A program made the position numbers and the translations under genes. Shown here piece by piece: positions 1-11,251 of a stretch of DNA of 64,000 nucleotides; position 1 is the first letter of the stretch; every line of letters starts with the position of its first letter. The notes under the pieces were generated by a model. The model saw only the letters and a list, made by a program, of their open reading frames with translations, searched no databases and was not told the DNA's origin. Source of the stretch: Strigamia acuminata (Eukaryota > Arthropoda > Chilopoda > Geophilomorpha > Linotaeniidae); contig OX442319.1 of the NCBI GenBank assembly GCA_949358305.1, positions 8,928,001 to 8,992,000 on the forward strand, in the 5' to 3' direction.

Positions 1-1240
1 AAACAAACAATAAATGGCATAATTCTTTTGTGGGAGGAACTGAAATCCAGTTTCCCCAACTTGCGAACCGCATTACAGAATACCAGAATGTTTCGAACGT
101 TTGGCACGCATCTAGAAACCAATATTTTACATATGGCAACTTGGAATCAGCAGAAGCTGGCATCCTTTTACAGAGAGGAGCCGGCGCTTGTTACATCTCG
201 TGCGCCACGGCACGATTGACAAATCACGGACGTCATTGAGCGAACAAACGCGAGTTCGCACTTAATTTCATTTCGCTACTCAAGATTTTACAACGCTCAT
301 CTTTTACGCTATATTCAACGCTTCCACAGAAATTATATAATATCGTTTTCTTCTCTACTACAAGTAGAAATTATATAAAAAGCCATGACAGCGCACAGAC
401 ATGCGTATCGAACACAGCAAGAAGCTGAAGGGGCTTTTAAACCGAAAGGAGAAAGAATTAGCATAAAAAACTCAGAAATCAGCTCCTTTGACAGATTGTA
501 CAAGCAGACGTCCAACCATTAAATTTCCTTGGCGAATATGTTGAACTGACTGACCTTTCAACAACTCCTGGTGATATTATCGAGCAAAAGGATTGTTGTA
601 AGCACGGTAAACAGTAAAAACAGAAAAATTAGCATTTTGTTTTGTGCGATTTGTTGATGATGGCCTTGAGGTTGGGTATACATGTTTTTTTTTAAATCAG
701 ATTTATCAGAATTATTAGATCGCAATTAATGCAAAAACTATACATGATTTTGAAATTACGTAAATTTTCATATGATCCCCTTATAACCCATCTCGTGTCA
801 TATTCTAGAAATAAAATATAATCTAGATCGTTTATATTTGAATATGTATGCTTCTCTAATTATAAAAAAAATGGTAACAAAACAATGTTCAAATCAAAAT
901 ATTTTTCTTCACAATATGTATCACTGAAAAATGAATGTTTTGATTCATTATTTCCAAAAGTCTTGCAAAATCATGACCGGCATATTTCCTAGCATTTGAA
1001 AAAATTGTTTTTTTTTTAATATTTTGGTAGTGCATTGTGAAATATTCACGAAGTCCCATTTTTCATTGTGTAAATATTTTCTAGGTGTCGTTTTTCATTT
1101 TTACGCTAAGTCCAATAATTCATTTTGTAAATTGAGCATGTAAATTAATTCATTGAATAAAGTATTTTAATAGCATTCTTTTATTTCTTATAAAAACAAT
1201 TATTTTCAATCCTCCACCTCCGTCGCAAATTTGTCAAAAA
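1..1240. other. No confident gene; AT-rich flank
   Basis: The first 240 bases are open in two + frames and look somewhat protein-like. They could be the 3' end of a gene that starts outside the window, but there is no recognisable motif and no way to choose a frame. From about 240 to 1240 the sequence is AT-rich with scattered stops, and I see no gene or repeat. Confidence 0.3.
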
Positions 1241-1242
1241 AG

Positions 1243-2290
1243 ACTTTGCTGTTTTTGGGATCACAGAAGAATGTCAAAAAATATCAGTTGAATGGTTTTT
1301 CACCTATATGAGTTGCAATATGTTTTTTTAAACTCCCACTTGTTATACAGCAATAAGCATCCAAGAAATCTCGCACACGTGAAAAATCACAACAGAGAGG
1401 GAGAAGTAGTTCCCGGAAAAACGAAAAACGGAAAACCAAAAACGAGGGAAACGAGCCCGACGCTGGGAGAGAAGAAATCCCCAAGTAAATATTTTCGACA
1501 AATAACGATTATTTGTCCACTTTCGAAAATGCGCAATCTCAGAAAAACCCCAAAAACCAAAAGAATTCATCTTAAAGTCAATGACGCACAATGTGCGCTC
1601 CATACACGCAACTACACGAAAAAACGATCTACTTATCTGGATGAAAACTTGAATGGTTTTCCCCTTATATGGGTAGCGATATGTTTTCTTAAATCCCCAC
1701 TTGAAACACAAGAATAAGCATATTGTTATGTGGTCCAAGGGTGAGTTGGACCATGTAATGATTATTCTACTCGTTGGATATTAAATAAGAGAGAGAGTCA
1801 GTGTTGAGTAGATAATGAAAACAGCTTTTATTCAAACTAAAGTACTACTGAATCAAAACTAAATAAAACTCAAATGAAGACACTTCATAATAACTATAAT
1901 ATAAGGCATGAATAACACTATTTATGATCAGATAAATCAGCAATATGATGTCTTAAATCCTCACTTCGAACCCAATAATAATAAGAACACAAATGACACT
2001 GGAATGGTTTTCCCCTTGTATGGGTAGCAATATGATGTCTTAAATCCTCACTTCGAACCCAATAATAATAAGAACACAAATGACACTGGAATGGTTTTCC
2101 CCTTGTATGGGTAGCAATATGAATTTTTAGTTGCCCACTTGTAATGCTGGAATAAGCATACAAATGTCATTTGAATGGTTGTTCCCGGGTATGGGTTGCG
2201 ACATGTTTTTAAATTCCCTCCATGAATGCAAGAATAAGCACAGAAATTACACCTGAAAGGCTTTTCACAGGTGTGTGTAAGCTTGTTGTT
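1243..2290 (-). pseudogene. Decayed C2H2 zinc-finger array
   Basis: On the - strand several stretches encode pieces of classical C2H2 fingers. Two complete fingers lie at about 1940-2115 (C-x2-C, then H-x4-H, with a TRGKPFQ linker). Further linker/helix remnants of the HIATH-IGEKPF type lie near 1284-1345 and 1640-1720, and a degraded Cys-Cys finger near 2195-2260. The remnants fall in different frames with stops between them, so no long reading frame survives. Intact relatives bind DNA or act as transcription factors. This copy looks like a pseudogene, or a terminal exon eroding by repeat slippage; a functional short form using only 1918-2163 is less likely. Confidence 0.6.
1942..2115 (-). 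repeat. Perfect 87-bp tandem duplication of one zinc finger
   Basis: Two copies of an 87-bp unit (1942-2028 and 2029-2115) appear identical. The unit is exactly 29 codons, one finger plus its linker, so the duplication keeps the frame. Identity at this length indicates recent unequal exchange or slippage inside an otherwise decayed array. Confidence 0.85.
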
Positions 2291-2446
2291 TCAAATGTGA
2301 ATAAAGTAAGTGTTGTGTATTGAAGCGCTTTATTTGTCATGCATTCAATTATTTATGTAAATTTGCAAAGTGAATTGTTGTTGTGGTTGCTCAGGCGACC
2401 CCGTTGGAATAAAAGGCAGTTGTTGTGAAAGCTTGAGAATGTGACA

Positions 2447-2661
2447 ATGCCTCTCATTGCCGTCTTTGGCGGACAGGCCTATGCGTATTTGGGTTTATTA
2501 GTGGAAAACACTAAAGTAAGCACACAGATTGTAACAAATCTTTGCATTTTGTCCTCATTTAGAATTGTAATACAGTAACACAATTTGAAGCCGAGTGGCA
2601 GCGGCTGTATTTATCACGAGATGATAACCTGCAATCTAAACATTTAAGTATCTTGGCCTAA
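2447..2661 (+). CDS. Possible two-exon 55-residue protein
   Basis: Exon 1 (2447-2515, 23 codons from ATG) ends at a GTAAGC donor. Exon 2 (2563-2661) follows a TCATTTAG acceptor and ends in TAA. The 47-bp intron matches the size of introns in the transporter gene at 8.2 kb, and the join is phase 0. The product starts with a hydrophobic segment (MPLIAVFGGQAYAYLGLL) followed by a charged tail. I do not recognise the family. It may be a genuine small gene, an end of a larger one, or chance; only the splice logic supports it. Confidence 0.3.
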
Positions 2662-3225
2662 CCATAACCAAAAACACAAGGCGAGTGATCACAAATCTAT
2701 CAGCTCGTGGTCGATCGTTGTTCCTCTGGTTGGAATGAGCGATTGAGGAGGGTCCGGGTGAGAATAATTTCATCGTTCACCAATGCTTGCTTCGAGCACA
2801 TCAAACTCCAACCCGGCATTTTACGGAAGCGATGCAGACGTCACATGGCGTGGAGAGTTCCGAATAGAAAAAATGTGAGATTTGATTAAGAAATAACTAA
2901 TCTAGAAAATTAATAACTAGTTTCTTTCATTGAAAAATATTTCTGCTTTTCTCGAAAACTGTTACATCGACCATGACTGGAATTTGATGACCATTCGTAA
3001 TCACACCCCATCCTCAGTGGGTGTAGAAATCAAATAAATGGAATAAATCTTCATTCTGATCACTATTATGACATTTCTTTTATAGGCCTCGAATTATCCG
3101 GGACGCATTCGAATGCATTATTAGAAAATATGTAATTACCACCTTGCTGGACATGAGCTTGCAGTCAGTAAATAATTACATCCGCTTGACTGACATTGAA
3201 TATGAAGCACAACGGACGGCGTTTG
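2662..3225. other. No recognised gene
   Basis: This is mixed AT-rich sequence between the possible small gene and the gypsy relic. A 60-codon open stretch (2707-2889, +) has no motif. Some of the sequence just before 3230 may belong to the same decayed retroelement. Confidence 0.4.
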
Positions 3226-4480
3226 GACCATTAAACCACCCAGTATGACAGTGGACCGGAGCCCCACAGATGTTACCTCGCTAAAGTCATTCCTTGGGTT
3301 GATCAATTATTACAGTCGCTTCATTGCTAACCTCTCCACCTTGCCTGAGCTGTTATATCACTTAATGCGTGACGACGTTAAGTGGGAATATAAAATAGAA
3401 AACACAATTGCCTACAGAACTTCAAGCAGTGAACAACTCCCTCAGATGCAGAGTTGGTTCTATTTTCTCAAGCTGAGAAAACCCACATTTTGATGCAGTT
3501 TTGTTAACCATAGAACCATAGAACAATTTTTGGTCATCCAAAGGAACATTTCTTCCATCACTTTTGAGTCTCCATGAATCCAGATAGAAGCAAACAACCA
3601 AGTGCCATGTTGGGTACTACAGAAGCTACCAAAACTCAAGTGAACTTTGTGTGTGTTTAAGTGTGTTGTGTTCCAAGGTTGCCATGTTAATTGTAAGTAC
3701 CATTTTGTATAGCCACAATCCACTTTCTTCCATTTTAATTTACTTTTATTTGATTGGTTAGAAACTTGTTTGTTAGCTGAGTGTGATTTTAGCTTATTTT
3801 AGCTAGGCTATGTATTATTAGACATGACTAAAGAGGAATTCAAACAGACGCCGGAACAGATTGAGACGCTGCTCTTGTTAAAATTTAGAAGCGGGCCGAG
3901 AGGGGACATCGCTCGTGCTGTTCTACAGCACGACAAGTTCAGTAGCTTTAAGTCGGCGGTCGAGTGGGCAGCTCAACACGAGATGGACCTAAGGCACCTG
4001 TCTTAGTCAGACCACCACAGCTTTGGAGAAGCTGGAAGTAGCAAATGCTAACCAACAGCCATTGACAGACAAGAAAACTTAAGGGTGGAGGTAAGCAGAC
4101 AAGTTCTTCAGACATCAACTTTGCTGAGTTGATAAAGCAGCTCAGAGTTGAATGGAAGAAGGACATCAACAGCCTGTCTGATGGCCGTCCAGACAGTTTG
4201 AAGACAAGCTCTGCTTCAAATGTAACAAGAGCGGTCATTTCGCGGCATTCTGCCAAAAGCATGAGTCGGCATGGAAAAGTCGCAGTGTCTGCTGAATCAG
4301 CACTCGCGCATTTAGACCAATCGAAGAAATTGTTCTTAACTGTCGACGCCTCTCCAGTTGGAGTTGGTGCCTTTTTGTCTCATTTAGGTCCTGATGGGGT
4401 ACACACACCAATTGCGTTCGCCAGCTCTTTGTTGTCGGTGCAGGCAGGACTCTACTCACTTATAACACCAGTTTGAACAA
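3226..4480 (+). pseudogene. Relic Ty3/gypsy gag-pol fragments
   Basis: Three retroelement pieces lie out of their normal order. At 3245-3400 there is a segment typical of the gypsy reverse-transcriptase thumb region (SLKSFLGLINYYSRFI). At 4203-4262 there is a CCHC zinc knuckle (C-F-K-C, four residues, H, four residues, C). At 4280-4460 there is the start of an RNase H domain (KKLFLTVDASPVGVGAFLSH). A charged Gag-like stretch lies at 3824-4006. Stops and frameshifts separate them, and the zinc knuckle sits directly against RNase H, so most of pol between them is deleted. No LTRs were found. This is an old dead copy, unrelated in sequence to the intact elements further right. Confidence 0.75.
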
Positions 4481-4787
4481 AGCAATTTTCAAATAGCTCG
4501 AAAACCAGGTCAGTGAGCAACAATGCATTAAACAACAGCTAGGTTGAATTAAAGTACACACGAAACCACAGCAGAACAAATTTCACGAATTGATGATCAC
4601 TAAGGAAAGAACAAAAGCTCATACTTCAAGTAAAACTTTCCTCCATCTACAACTGTAAAGGAAGTGCAACACCTTCAGGGACTCCTGATCTCTAGCACCG
4701 AAAATCGTCATCAGTTTTTGTGCTGACGTCACAGGGGCGGAGCTTATTTCCACGTTGTACTTCTAGCAATCTCGTTTACAACGTGTG

Positions 4788-5970
4788 ATGGCCGACCTTG
4801 AGGGTGTAGTAGAACTCGTTAGTTTTTTTAGTGTTTTCTTCTTAATTTTTCATGAATTTTTTAATTAATAATTGACAAAATTAATTGCTATGTATACAGG
4901 TTATTCCAGCTTCAGAAAATGGACGAAAAAGCAAAAAACCACCATTTAGGTTTGCAGCCCAACATGATGTTTTGTTGCTACGTGAAGTGGCGGCAAGCAA
5001 TCCATTCCTTAAACCTTCAATTTGGTTAGATATTAGCGACTATTTGAAGGTGCTGGAAATGCCTGTTGATGCCCGAAGGTGTAGAGAGAGGACTACATTG
5101 CTTTTGGATTATTTTAAAAAAGAAAATTTTGATAATTTAAGAAAATAAGTAAAAAAATTAAAAAAAAAATTGTTATTATAATTTTTTTTACTGTTTAATT
5201 TTTATTAAGGTCTGGAACTGAGGAGGATTATACAGAGAAGGAACAACTTCTTCAAGAAATTGTAGAATTAAAAAAGGAAGCTGTTCTTTCGAAAGAGTCT
5301 ACAACAGCCCAAAAGGAGAGGAATTATGCGGACAGCCAAATTGCACAAGAAATTCGGCAAGAGACAATGGAGTCTCTTGTTAGTCGATCGCCTTCACCAA
5401 GGACTGAATCGCCTTCACCAACAACATGTAAAAAAGTTATTTTATAAAATTAAACATTAAAACTAATTCACTAAACTCTATTCCAAAAAGTAATTGAAAT
5501 ACTCCCATTGGTTGGGAGATTCATAACACCAGTATAAATGCATTGAAAATCTTCGCACAAGTCTACTGGAATCTGAAAACAGCATCATATTCAATACACA
5601 ACTGAACTAGAGCACCAACCAACCAATGGGAGTATTTCAATTACTTTTTGGAATAGAGTTTATTCACATTTCAGCTGAACCCAAAAGGAAGAAAACGAAG
5701 CACTCCGAAGTGATAGAATTTTTTAGGGAGAACAATCACAAAGAATTTGAGCACCGGCAGAGAGAATTGGACCTCACAGAAAAATTACATGCAGTATCTG
5801 GTAGACAGGAAACCACAATTAAAATTATCTCTGATAATGTACCTCAGTTCATTAGCGCCATTTACAAACCAAGTGACAAAACACAGACACATCTCACATT
5901 AACCACCAAACCGAAACATCAGGATAGCCACCTTCACAGATATATATATAAATCAAAATTATCTGCATAA
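4788..5970 (+). CDS. Myb/SANT-like DNA-binding domain protein
   Basis: Proposed exons are 4788-4817, 4900-5144, 5210-5427 and 5675-5970; the phases agree at every join. Exon 1 starts at ATGGCC and ends at a GTTAGT donor. Exon 2 begins with a basic patch and continues as a tryptophan-containing helical domain (FRFAAQHDVLLLREV, then RCRERTTLLLDYF). Such domains occur in invertebrate Myb/SANT-like proteins, some of them derived from transposons. Exon 3 (SGTEEDYTEKEQLLQEI) is a charged coiled-coil, and exon 4 has a KRKK nuclear-localisation-like patch and a second charged helix. The donor of intron 2 reads ATAAGT instead of GTAAGT. The last intron contains a foldback element, and the stop codon falls in the first unit of a 70-bp minisatellite. 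It is either a small nuclear DNA-binding protein or a copy beginning to decay. Confidence 0.6.
5472..5662. mobile_element. 191-bp foldback MITE
   Basis: The left end begins TAAACTCTATTCC and the right end finishes GGAATAGAGTTTA. The arms stay complementary for roughly 45 bases. Both sides are flanked by the direct repeat TTCAC (5467-5471 and 5663-5667), a 5-bp target duplication. It has no coding capacity. It sits in the last intron of the SANT-like gene and ends just before the acceptor. Confidence 0.8.
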
Positions 5971-6516
5971 TATTGCACTTGGTTAATGCAACACTCCTAT
6001 GATGGAATGCAGGCTTACAGCACCAAGATTATCTGCACAATATTGCACTTGGTTAATGCTACACGCCTATGATGGAATGCAGGCTTACAGCACCAAGATT
6101 ATCTGCACAATATTGCACTTGGTTAATGCTACACGCCTATGATGGAATGCAGGCTTACAGTACCAAGATTATCTGCACAATATTGCACTTGGTTAATGCT
6201 ACACGCCTATGATGGAATGCAGGCTTACAGTACCAAGATTATCTGCACAATATTGCACTTGGTTAATGCTACACGCCTATGATGGAATGCAGGCTAACAG
6301 TACCAAGGTTATCTGCACAATATTGCACTTGGTTAATGCTACACGCCTTTGATGGAATGCAGGCTAACAGTACCAAGATTATCTGCACAATATTGAATTT
6401 GGTAAACATTGCACGTGTACAGGGATGCAGGCTAACAGTACCAAGATTATCTGCACAATATTGAATTTGGTAAACATTGAACATGTACAGGGATGCAGTC
6501 TCAAAGTATGTCAAAC
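5961..6516. repeat. 70-bp minisatellite, about 8 copies
   Basis: Units recur with a 70-bp step, beginning ATCTGCACAATATTG at 6031, 6101, 6171, 6241, 6311 and 6381, with a diverged shorter unit from 6449. The first unit contains the stop codon of the SANT-like gene. Later units diverge progressively. Confidence 0.9.
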
Positions 6517-6540
6517 ATAAAATTTCGATTAAATTAAACA

Positions 6541-7080
6541 AAATCGAGTGAGATAAAAAAGATGGCGGATAAAGAAGAAACCAGAGCTCTCATCATCAAA
6601 CGACAAGTGGGCCAGGGGTAACCACGAGGAGGTAGGGAGTTGGCATTTCTGCCCCCATAAACAACAAAAATCATTCAATCAAGTCTCAAATCTGCACAAT
6701 ATTGAATTTGGTAAATAAAATCGAGTGACCAAAAAAATAAAAAATTAAAAGAGAATTTGAATAAAAAAAATCTTTTGAAAATCAAAAAGATGACAGATGC
6801 AGTCTCACAGTATCTCAAATATGAAATTTCAATGGAATTAAACAAAATCGAGTGAACAACAAAATTGAAAAGAAAATAAAACCCATTTGTAAAATACAAA
6901 TCTTTTGAAAATCAAAAAGATGGCGGATAAAGAAGAAGAAACCAGAGCTCTCATTCAGTACCACTAGATCAGATGACCAGTGGCCCAGGGGCAACCACGA
7001 GGAGGTAGAGAGTTGGATTTTCTGCCCCCATAAACAACAAAAATCATTCAACAATGTCTCAAAAACCAAATGAAACAGCC
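6541..7080. repeat. Diverged local direct duplication
   Basis: A block containing AAGATGGCGGATAAAGAAG and CCACGAGGAGGTAG occurs near 6560-6690 and again near 6918-7060 with small indels. Pieces of the preceding minisatellite (CTGCACAATATTGAATTTGG) recur between them. I see no convincing coding sequence. It may be transcribed 3' sequence of the possible minus-strand gene just to the right. Confidence 0.55.
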
Positions 7081-7292
7081 TACCAGTAATGTGTATTAAC
7101 AGTAGCATTTAAAAACAAATTTCTTCCAAGAACTTACTACACAACAAATGCTACGTGGCATAAGAACAAAATGGCGGCATACAAAGGATCCATCGAATTT
7201 AAGATAATCATCACAAAGAATCATGAAGCATCCATCGTATTAAGCTGCGTGATAATGATTAATAGTTAAAAAATAGCAAAATTAAAGACTAC

Positions 7293-7490
7293 CTGGCTCA
7301 TTAATAACGATTAGAAGACCAGATTCTGACCACGGCGCCACGCCCTGAAAAACAGCGGTGAAAATGGAATTGGGTGTGGTCAATCAAAAACAAACCTTTG
7401 GCGGAATACTTAGCAAAAATATCCAAATAATAGCGACGGATCTACCCAAAATGTTCACAAGAATAACATCATCGGATGCTTCGTGAGAAT
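7293..7490 (-). CDS. Possible two-exon fragment, hydrophobic protein
   Basis: Read on the - strand, an open block ends at 7396 with a GTTTG donor. A second block (7293-7344) begins after a TTTTCAG acceptor and ends at a GTAGTC donor. The 51-bp intron matches local intron sizes and the join keeps the frame. The first block encodes a probable membrane segment (SVAIIWIFLLSIPPK). A further acceptor near 7243 would add one codon and a stop. No in-frame ATG was located. I do not recognise the family. Confidence 0.25.
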
Positions 7491-7499
7491 TGAAATCAG

Positions 7500-8186
7500 C
7501 CCGAGATCAGCCAGCCGGTTGATGACGACCCGCACGCAACAGACAAGCACGAACCAACAAGGCAACAACCATAGAGTGCAACAAGTGCGCATGTGCGTAG
7601 CCAGCTTTAGATGACGGTTGAAAGTTGAAATACGTCATCGCTTGTGAATACTTTCCACCTAGCGGCGAAATTGAATTTATTTTTTGGCGCCGAAAACATC
7701 CATTTTTAAATCTTAGATGCATTTTCCTGACAAAATTAAATGAATTTAAGCAACTAAAAATGCATATTTGTTTTTCAAAAATACATACGATTGACAAATA
7801 TTTATTTTTTAACTAATAACAATTTTATTTTTATTTACTTTCGTATTTCACACCAAATCGCCAACCGTTGTGGAGCATCATACTACATTTGTCGTTATTA
7901 GTACATTAATGCGTTATTATCTGCATTAAAATACGACAAAGCAAGAAAAGCAGTAAAATAGATCATTATTAATCCACTAAAATGTATATACCAATTGCAC
8001 ACCAGCGAAACTCGTGTTATTTTTGGCTCTGATTTGATGACTGGATATAATTACAAAAAATAATCAGCCGCTGAGCAATTTCTATAATTACACAGAAAGC
8101 AATTCCACTCGTAGAATTTATTGAGCACAAACCAAATGCGTGGCTAGAAGTAAAACATTTCATTCCCCTATTTTATTTACCGAAAA
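7500..8186. promoter_or_regulatory. Intergenic, probable 5' region of the transporter
   Basis: No coding sequence was recognised. The stretch 7500-7620 is relatively GC-rich, and 7800-8186 is AT-rich and leads directly to the transporter ATG at 8187. If the minus-strand fragment on the left is real, this is a shared divergent upstream region. No specific promoter motif is claimed. Confidence 0.3.
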
Positions 8187-9821
8187 ATGGTTGACAAAGA
8201 TCGCAATTCCCACAAAGATGTCGATCGTGGTTGGGCGTGGATAGTCCTAATTTCTTCATTCATCACGCGCGTTGTAATCGGCGGACTACTCTGGGCTATG
8301 ACTCAGTATTTTGTCGTTTTTCACATCGAATTTGAAGAAAGCAAAAGCTACACTGCAATTGTCGGCTCCATCACATACGGAACGTATTACTCAGCAGGTA
8401 AAACTCAATTTCTTCCACGTTTTTACGTTAACCAACAACATTTTTGCAGCACCATTGGCGTCTTTCCTAATCCAGCGCTATGGTATTCGTTGCACAACCA
8501 TGCTGGGTGGCATTCTGGCAACCATTTGCTACATTTTGAATGCCTTTGCCAGTGGTATTTTTTATCTAATTGTATCACATGGCTTACTACTAGGTAATAA
8601 TGTAATAATAATTACTAAGAAGAAACTTATTTGTTTTATTGCAGGAATTGGTCTTTGCTTGATATCAAATGCTTCCATAATCTCTTTGGGAGTGTATTTC
8701 AAGCGCTATGCGTACATTGTGACCGGTGTCAGTCTCGCAGGCACTGGTGTTGGTGTTTTTATATTCGCTGTGTTCATACCATACTTATTGGACAAGTATG
8801 GCTGGCGTGGATCCATGTTCGTCATGGCTGGAGTCACGCTACAGTCTTGCGTTGCAGGCAGTGTGTTATTCCCATTGAAAGCTCCGAACAAACCAAACAC
8901 TGGAACCCAAGTGGAATTACTGTAAGTTTTTACTCGTGCAATGCAAATATAATTATTCTTTTTGTGTGTAGTGATGATGCAAACTCAGAGATGATAAGAG
9001 AGCAAGCTGTCAAGTCTACAAACTCCAAATCACTGCTCAAGTCCAGTCGGTTTTGGTGCCTGAATATTTCCCAATTCTTCTTCTGCATGAGCATCATCGG
9101 CTTAATCGTCCTGTACAAGGACTTTGCACTGACTAAAAACCTCGGGGAGTATTTTGCGTGGAATGTGGCCGCTTTTGGAATCGGCGACATCGGAGGACGT
9201 TTTTTGTCCGGTTTATTGGTCTCGATTCCCAATTGCAGCAGCGCAATTACACTATTTGCAGTGGATGTGTCGGTCGCCATGATGGTCATGGTGATGTGTT
9301 TCACGGAAGCAACTGCTGGGTTCATCATCTGCAGCTTGTTGCTTGGAACTGGGATTGGTGCGCAAGTTGCATTGTATTTCATATTGCCCAGTGATGTGTT
9401 TGGAAGAGAGAAATACGTGGTTGTTTTGGGATATGTTCAAACGACGGCGGGAATTGGTTCGTTGATAGGACCGCCTATTGCAGGTATTTGTTGTGTTTTC
9501 GTGTTTTTATTTTAAAATAGAAAGGTAAAATCTTTTGATGTTTATTCTGCAGGTATAATCACTGATTTGGATCCGTCGTACAAGTGGACGTTGGGTTTTA
9601 TATCGATGTTGCAGTTGGTTTCGTCGCTGTTGGTTTTTGTTGTTTATTATCTGCATAGACAGAGGTTGAGAACGAGGGATGGAATTATCGCTGTGTTGGA
9701 TAATGAAGAAATGACGGTTGGGAATGTTTTAATGAATCCTCGTGCTGCTTTAGTTAAGCGCAGTGCTCAAGTCAGTTTAGAATTATTTGTTAGTTCGCCT
9801 TTGTTTCATTTAAGTAAATAA
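8187..9821 (+). CDS. SLC16-like monocarboxylate transporter (MFS)
   Basis: Five exons (8187-8397, 8450-8593, 8645-8921, 8972-9483, 9553-9821) are joined by GT-AG introns of about 50-70 bp. All phases agree, giving 470 residues, the usual length for this family. The N terminus carries the SLC16 signature before TM1 (DRGWAWIVLISSF, matching the D/E-G-G/S-W-G/A-W pattern with R for the first G). About twelve hydrophobic segments follow in two sets of six, with a charged central loop around residues 225-255. The family moves lactate, pyruvate, aromatic amino acids or related solutes with protons across membranes; the substrate cannot be read from sequence. The gene looks intact. An AATAAA lies just after the stop. 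Confidence 0.9.
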
Positions 9822-9958
9822 ATAAAAATATGTTTAAAAATTGAGTGGTTGAATAGTCTGTATCAATTTACCACAATACTGCGCAATCTAGATTTCGCGC
9901 ACTGCAAGGTGTTTGCAGTTAAGCCAATTTAACACGTTTTCAGAGTTTTGTACTCGTC
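9822..9958 (+). other. 3' flank of the transporter gene
   Basis: AT-rich sequence with an overlapping AATAAAAATA shortly after the TAA stop, a plausible polyadenylation signal. Nothing else is recognised before the minisatellite. Confidence 0.4.
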
Positions 9959-10130
9959 TTATATCAGTTTTAAGGGTTTTATGAACGTTTTATATCAGTG
10001 TTCAGGGTTTTATATCAGTTTTCAGGGTTTTATATCAGTTTTCAGGGTTTTATATCAGTTTTCAGGGTTTTATATCAGTTTTCAGGGTTTTATTTCAGTT
10101 TTCAGGGTTTTATATCAGTTTTCAGGGTTT
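9959..10130. repeat. 20-bp minisatellite, left remnant
   Basis: About eight units of TTTTATATCAGTTTTCAGGG. The entry edge is degenerate (TTATATCAGTTTTAAGGG, TTTTATGAACG). The array stops at 10130, where the LTR of the inserted retroelement begins, and resumes at 20918 in register once the 4-bp target duplication is removed. Confidence 0.95.
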
Positions 10131-10753
10131 TGTGAGTGTTCGGACGGACGCCACGTGGTCAGGGGAGAGCCACGGAGGCGCTGGACGCAACACACACGAT
10201 AAAACAAACCACGAAATACACGGAGACACAATATAGTTTTAGTTATGGCTTTATTAGATGTCTAGGGGTATGATTGTAGTGTCCCATAGTGTATTTCCCA
10301 AGGCGGCGGTTCCTTCGAACCGCCCCTAATCAGACCGCGTGGCACGGCGGCCATCGGCCGCCATGACACACGAGGTCGGTAATCGGTTTTGGGCCACGCC
10401 GCCGAAGTTACGGTTAACGTCCGGCGGACGTGGCGCAACTGGACGCTCAGGTCCCGGCGGGCGATATCATCGCCACGCCGATAGTTTGGGTTATCTCAAT
10501 AGCCAGTTTTGGAGGCGGTCGCAACACGACCGTTCGCCTTGCTGGTTGATCAACAACTCTCTTGTCCCTACGGGGACCAACCACTTCCGGAAGGGCGACT
10601 TCCGGGGCCCGATCCTGCTTGACCAAAGGCCCGCAGCTCCACCTGGTTGCGGGGGACCGCAACAGGCTGCGCGAGATACGAGAGGCGCTGGAGCTGCGCC
10701 AAGTGCATTGCCGTTGCAGTGCAGCGACCCGTGCGCAGGGGCAGCTGGTCACA
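10131..10753 (-). repeat. 3' LTR of Ty3 element 1
   Basis: 623 bp, beginning TGTGAG and ending TCACA on the + strand, so 5-bp inverted ends and TG..CA termini. It is GC-rich in its second half. An open frame of about 160 codons runs through it and out to 10824, but the same frame continues into the minisatellite after the other LTR copy, so it is not a gene. Confidence 0.93.
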
Positions 10754-10766
10754 TTTCCCCCCCCTG
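10754..10766 (-). promoter_or_regulatory. Polypurine tract of element 1
   Basis: On the - strand the sequence CCAGGGGGGGGAAA lies directly before the 3' LTR (TGTGACC). This is the position and composition expected for the plus-strand DNA primer of an LTR retroelement. Confidence 0.88.
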
Positions 10767-11251
10767 GAAAAAGGTAAGTACGAGGGGGTACAACGCAATC
10801 ACTGAAGTGGTTGTTGAAAGTTAACACATCGCATTACTTTTCTTTTTTCAGATTATCAGATGACCATATTTCGGACGAGCCATCAGCTAGAACGAAGATC
10901 ACCGGTAGGAATGCACTTGGGAAAATAACAACACTACAAAGGAACACACACACACTTACCCCCAGGATGGAAAACTTGTACAATTTAAACACTATTGAAA
11001 AATAAAAATGTAAAATAACACTTGTAATTTAAAAATATATATGAATAAAAAACACTTTTTGAACTTTAAAATCTAACATTTGTAGTTATTGAATCCATTT
11101 AACATTAAAAGGTAAGTATGCTAATTTTAACACTTTGGAATAATTAATAATAAAAAAAAACTTGTTTTGACAATAAAAAAAAATTATTTCTGGCACTATA
11201 AAAGTCTTAACAGGCTTGGCCAAAATCTCCTTTAAAACGGCGGCGAAAACT
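10767..11251 (-). other. Untranslated region between ORF3 and the 3' LTR
   Basis: AT-rich sequence without a convincing ORF. On the + strand a GTAAGT-like donor at 10772 and a TTTTTTCAG at about 10850 could suggest an antisense intron, but no coherent protein results. Confidence 0.4.

Noticed and set aside
333-515. 60-codon minus frame
   Set aside because: Short, no motif, no splice context.
5961-6516. Regular 70-bp repeats considered as a CRISPR array
   Set aside because: Eukaryotic context, no unique spacers; units are contiguous minisatellite copies.
10339-10824. 161-codon + frame inside the LTR
   Set aside because: The same sequence in the other LTR continues into the minisatellite, so the frame has no fixed end. 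It is GC-rich LTR sequence without a motif.
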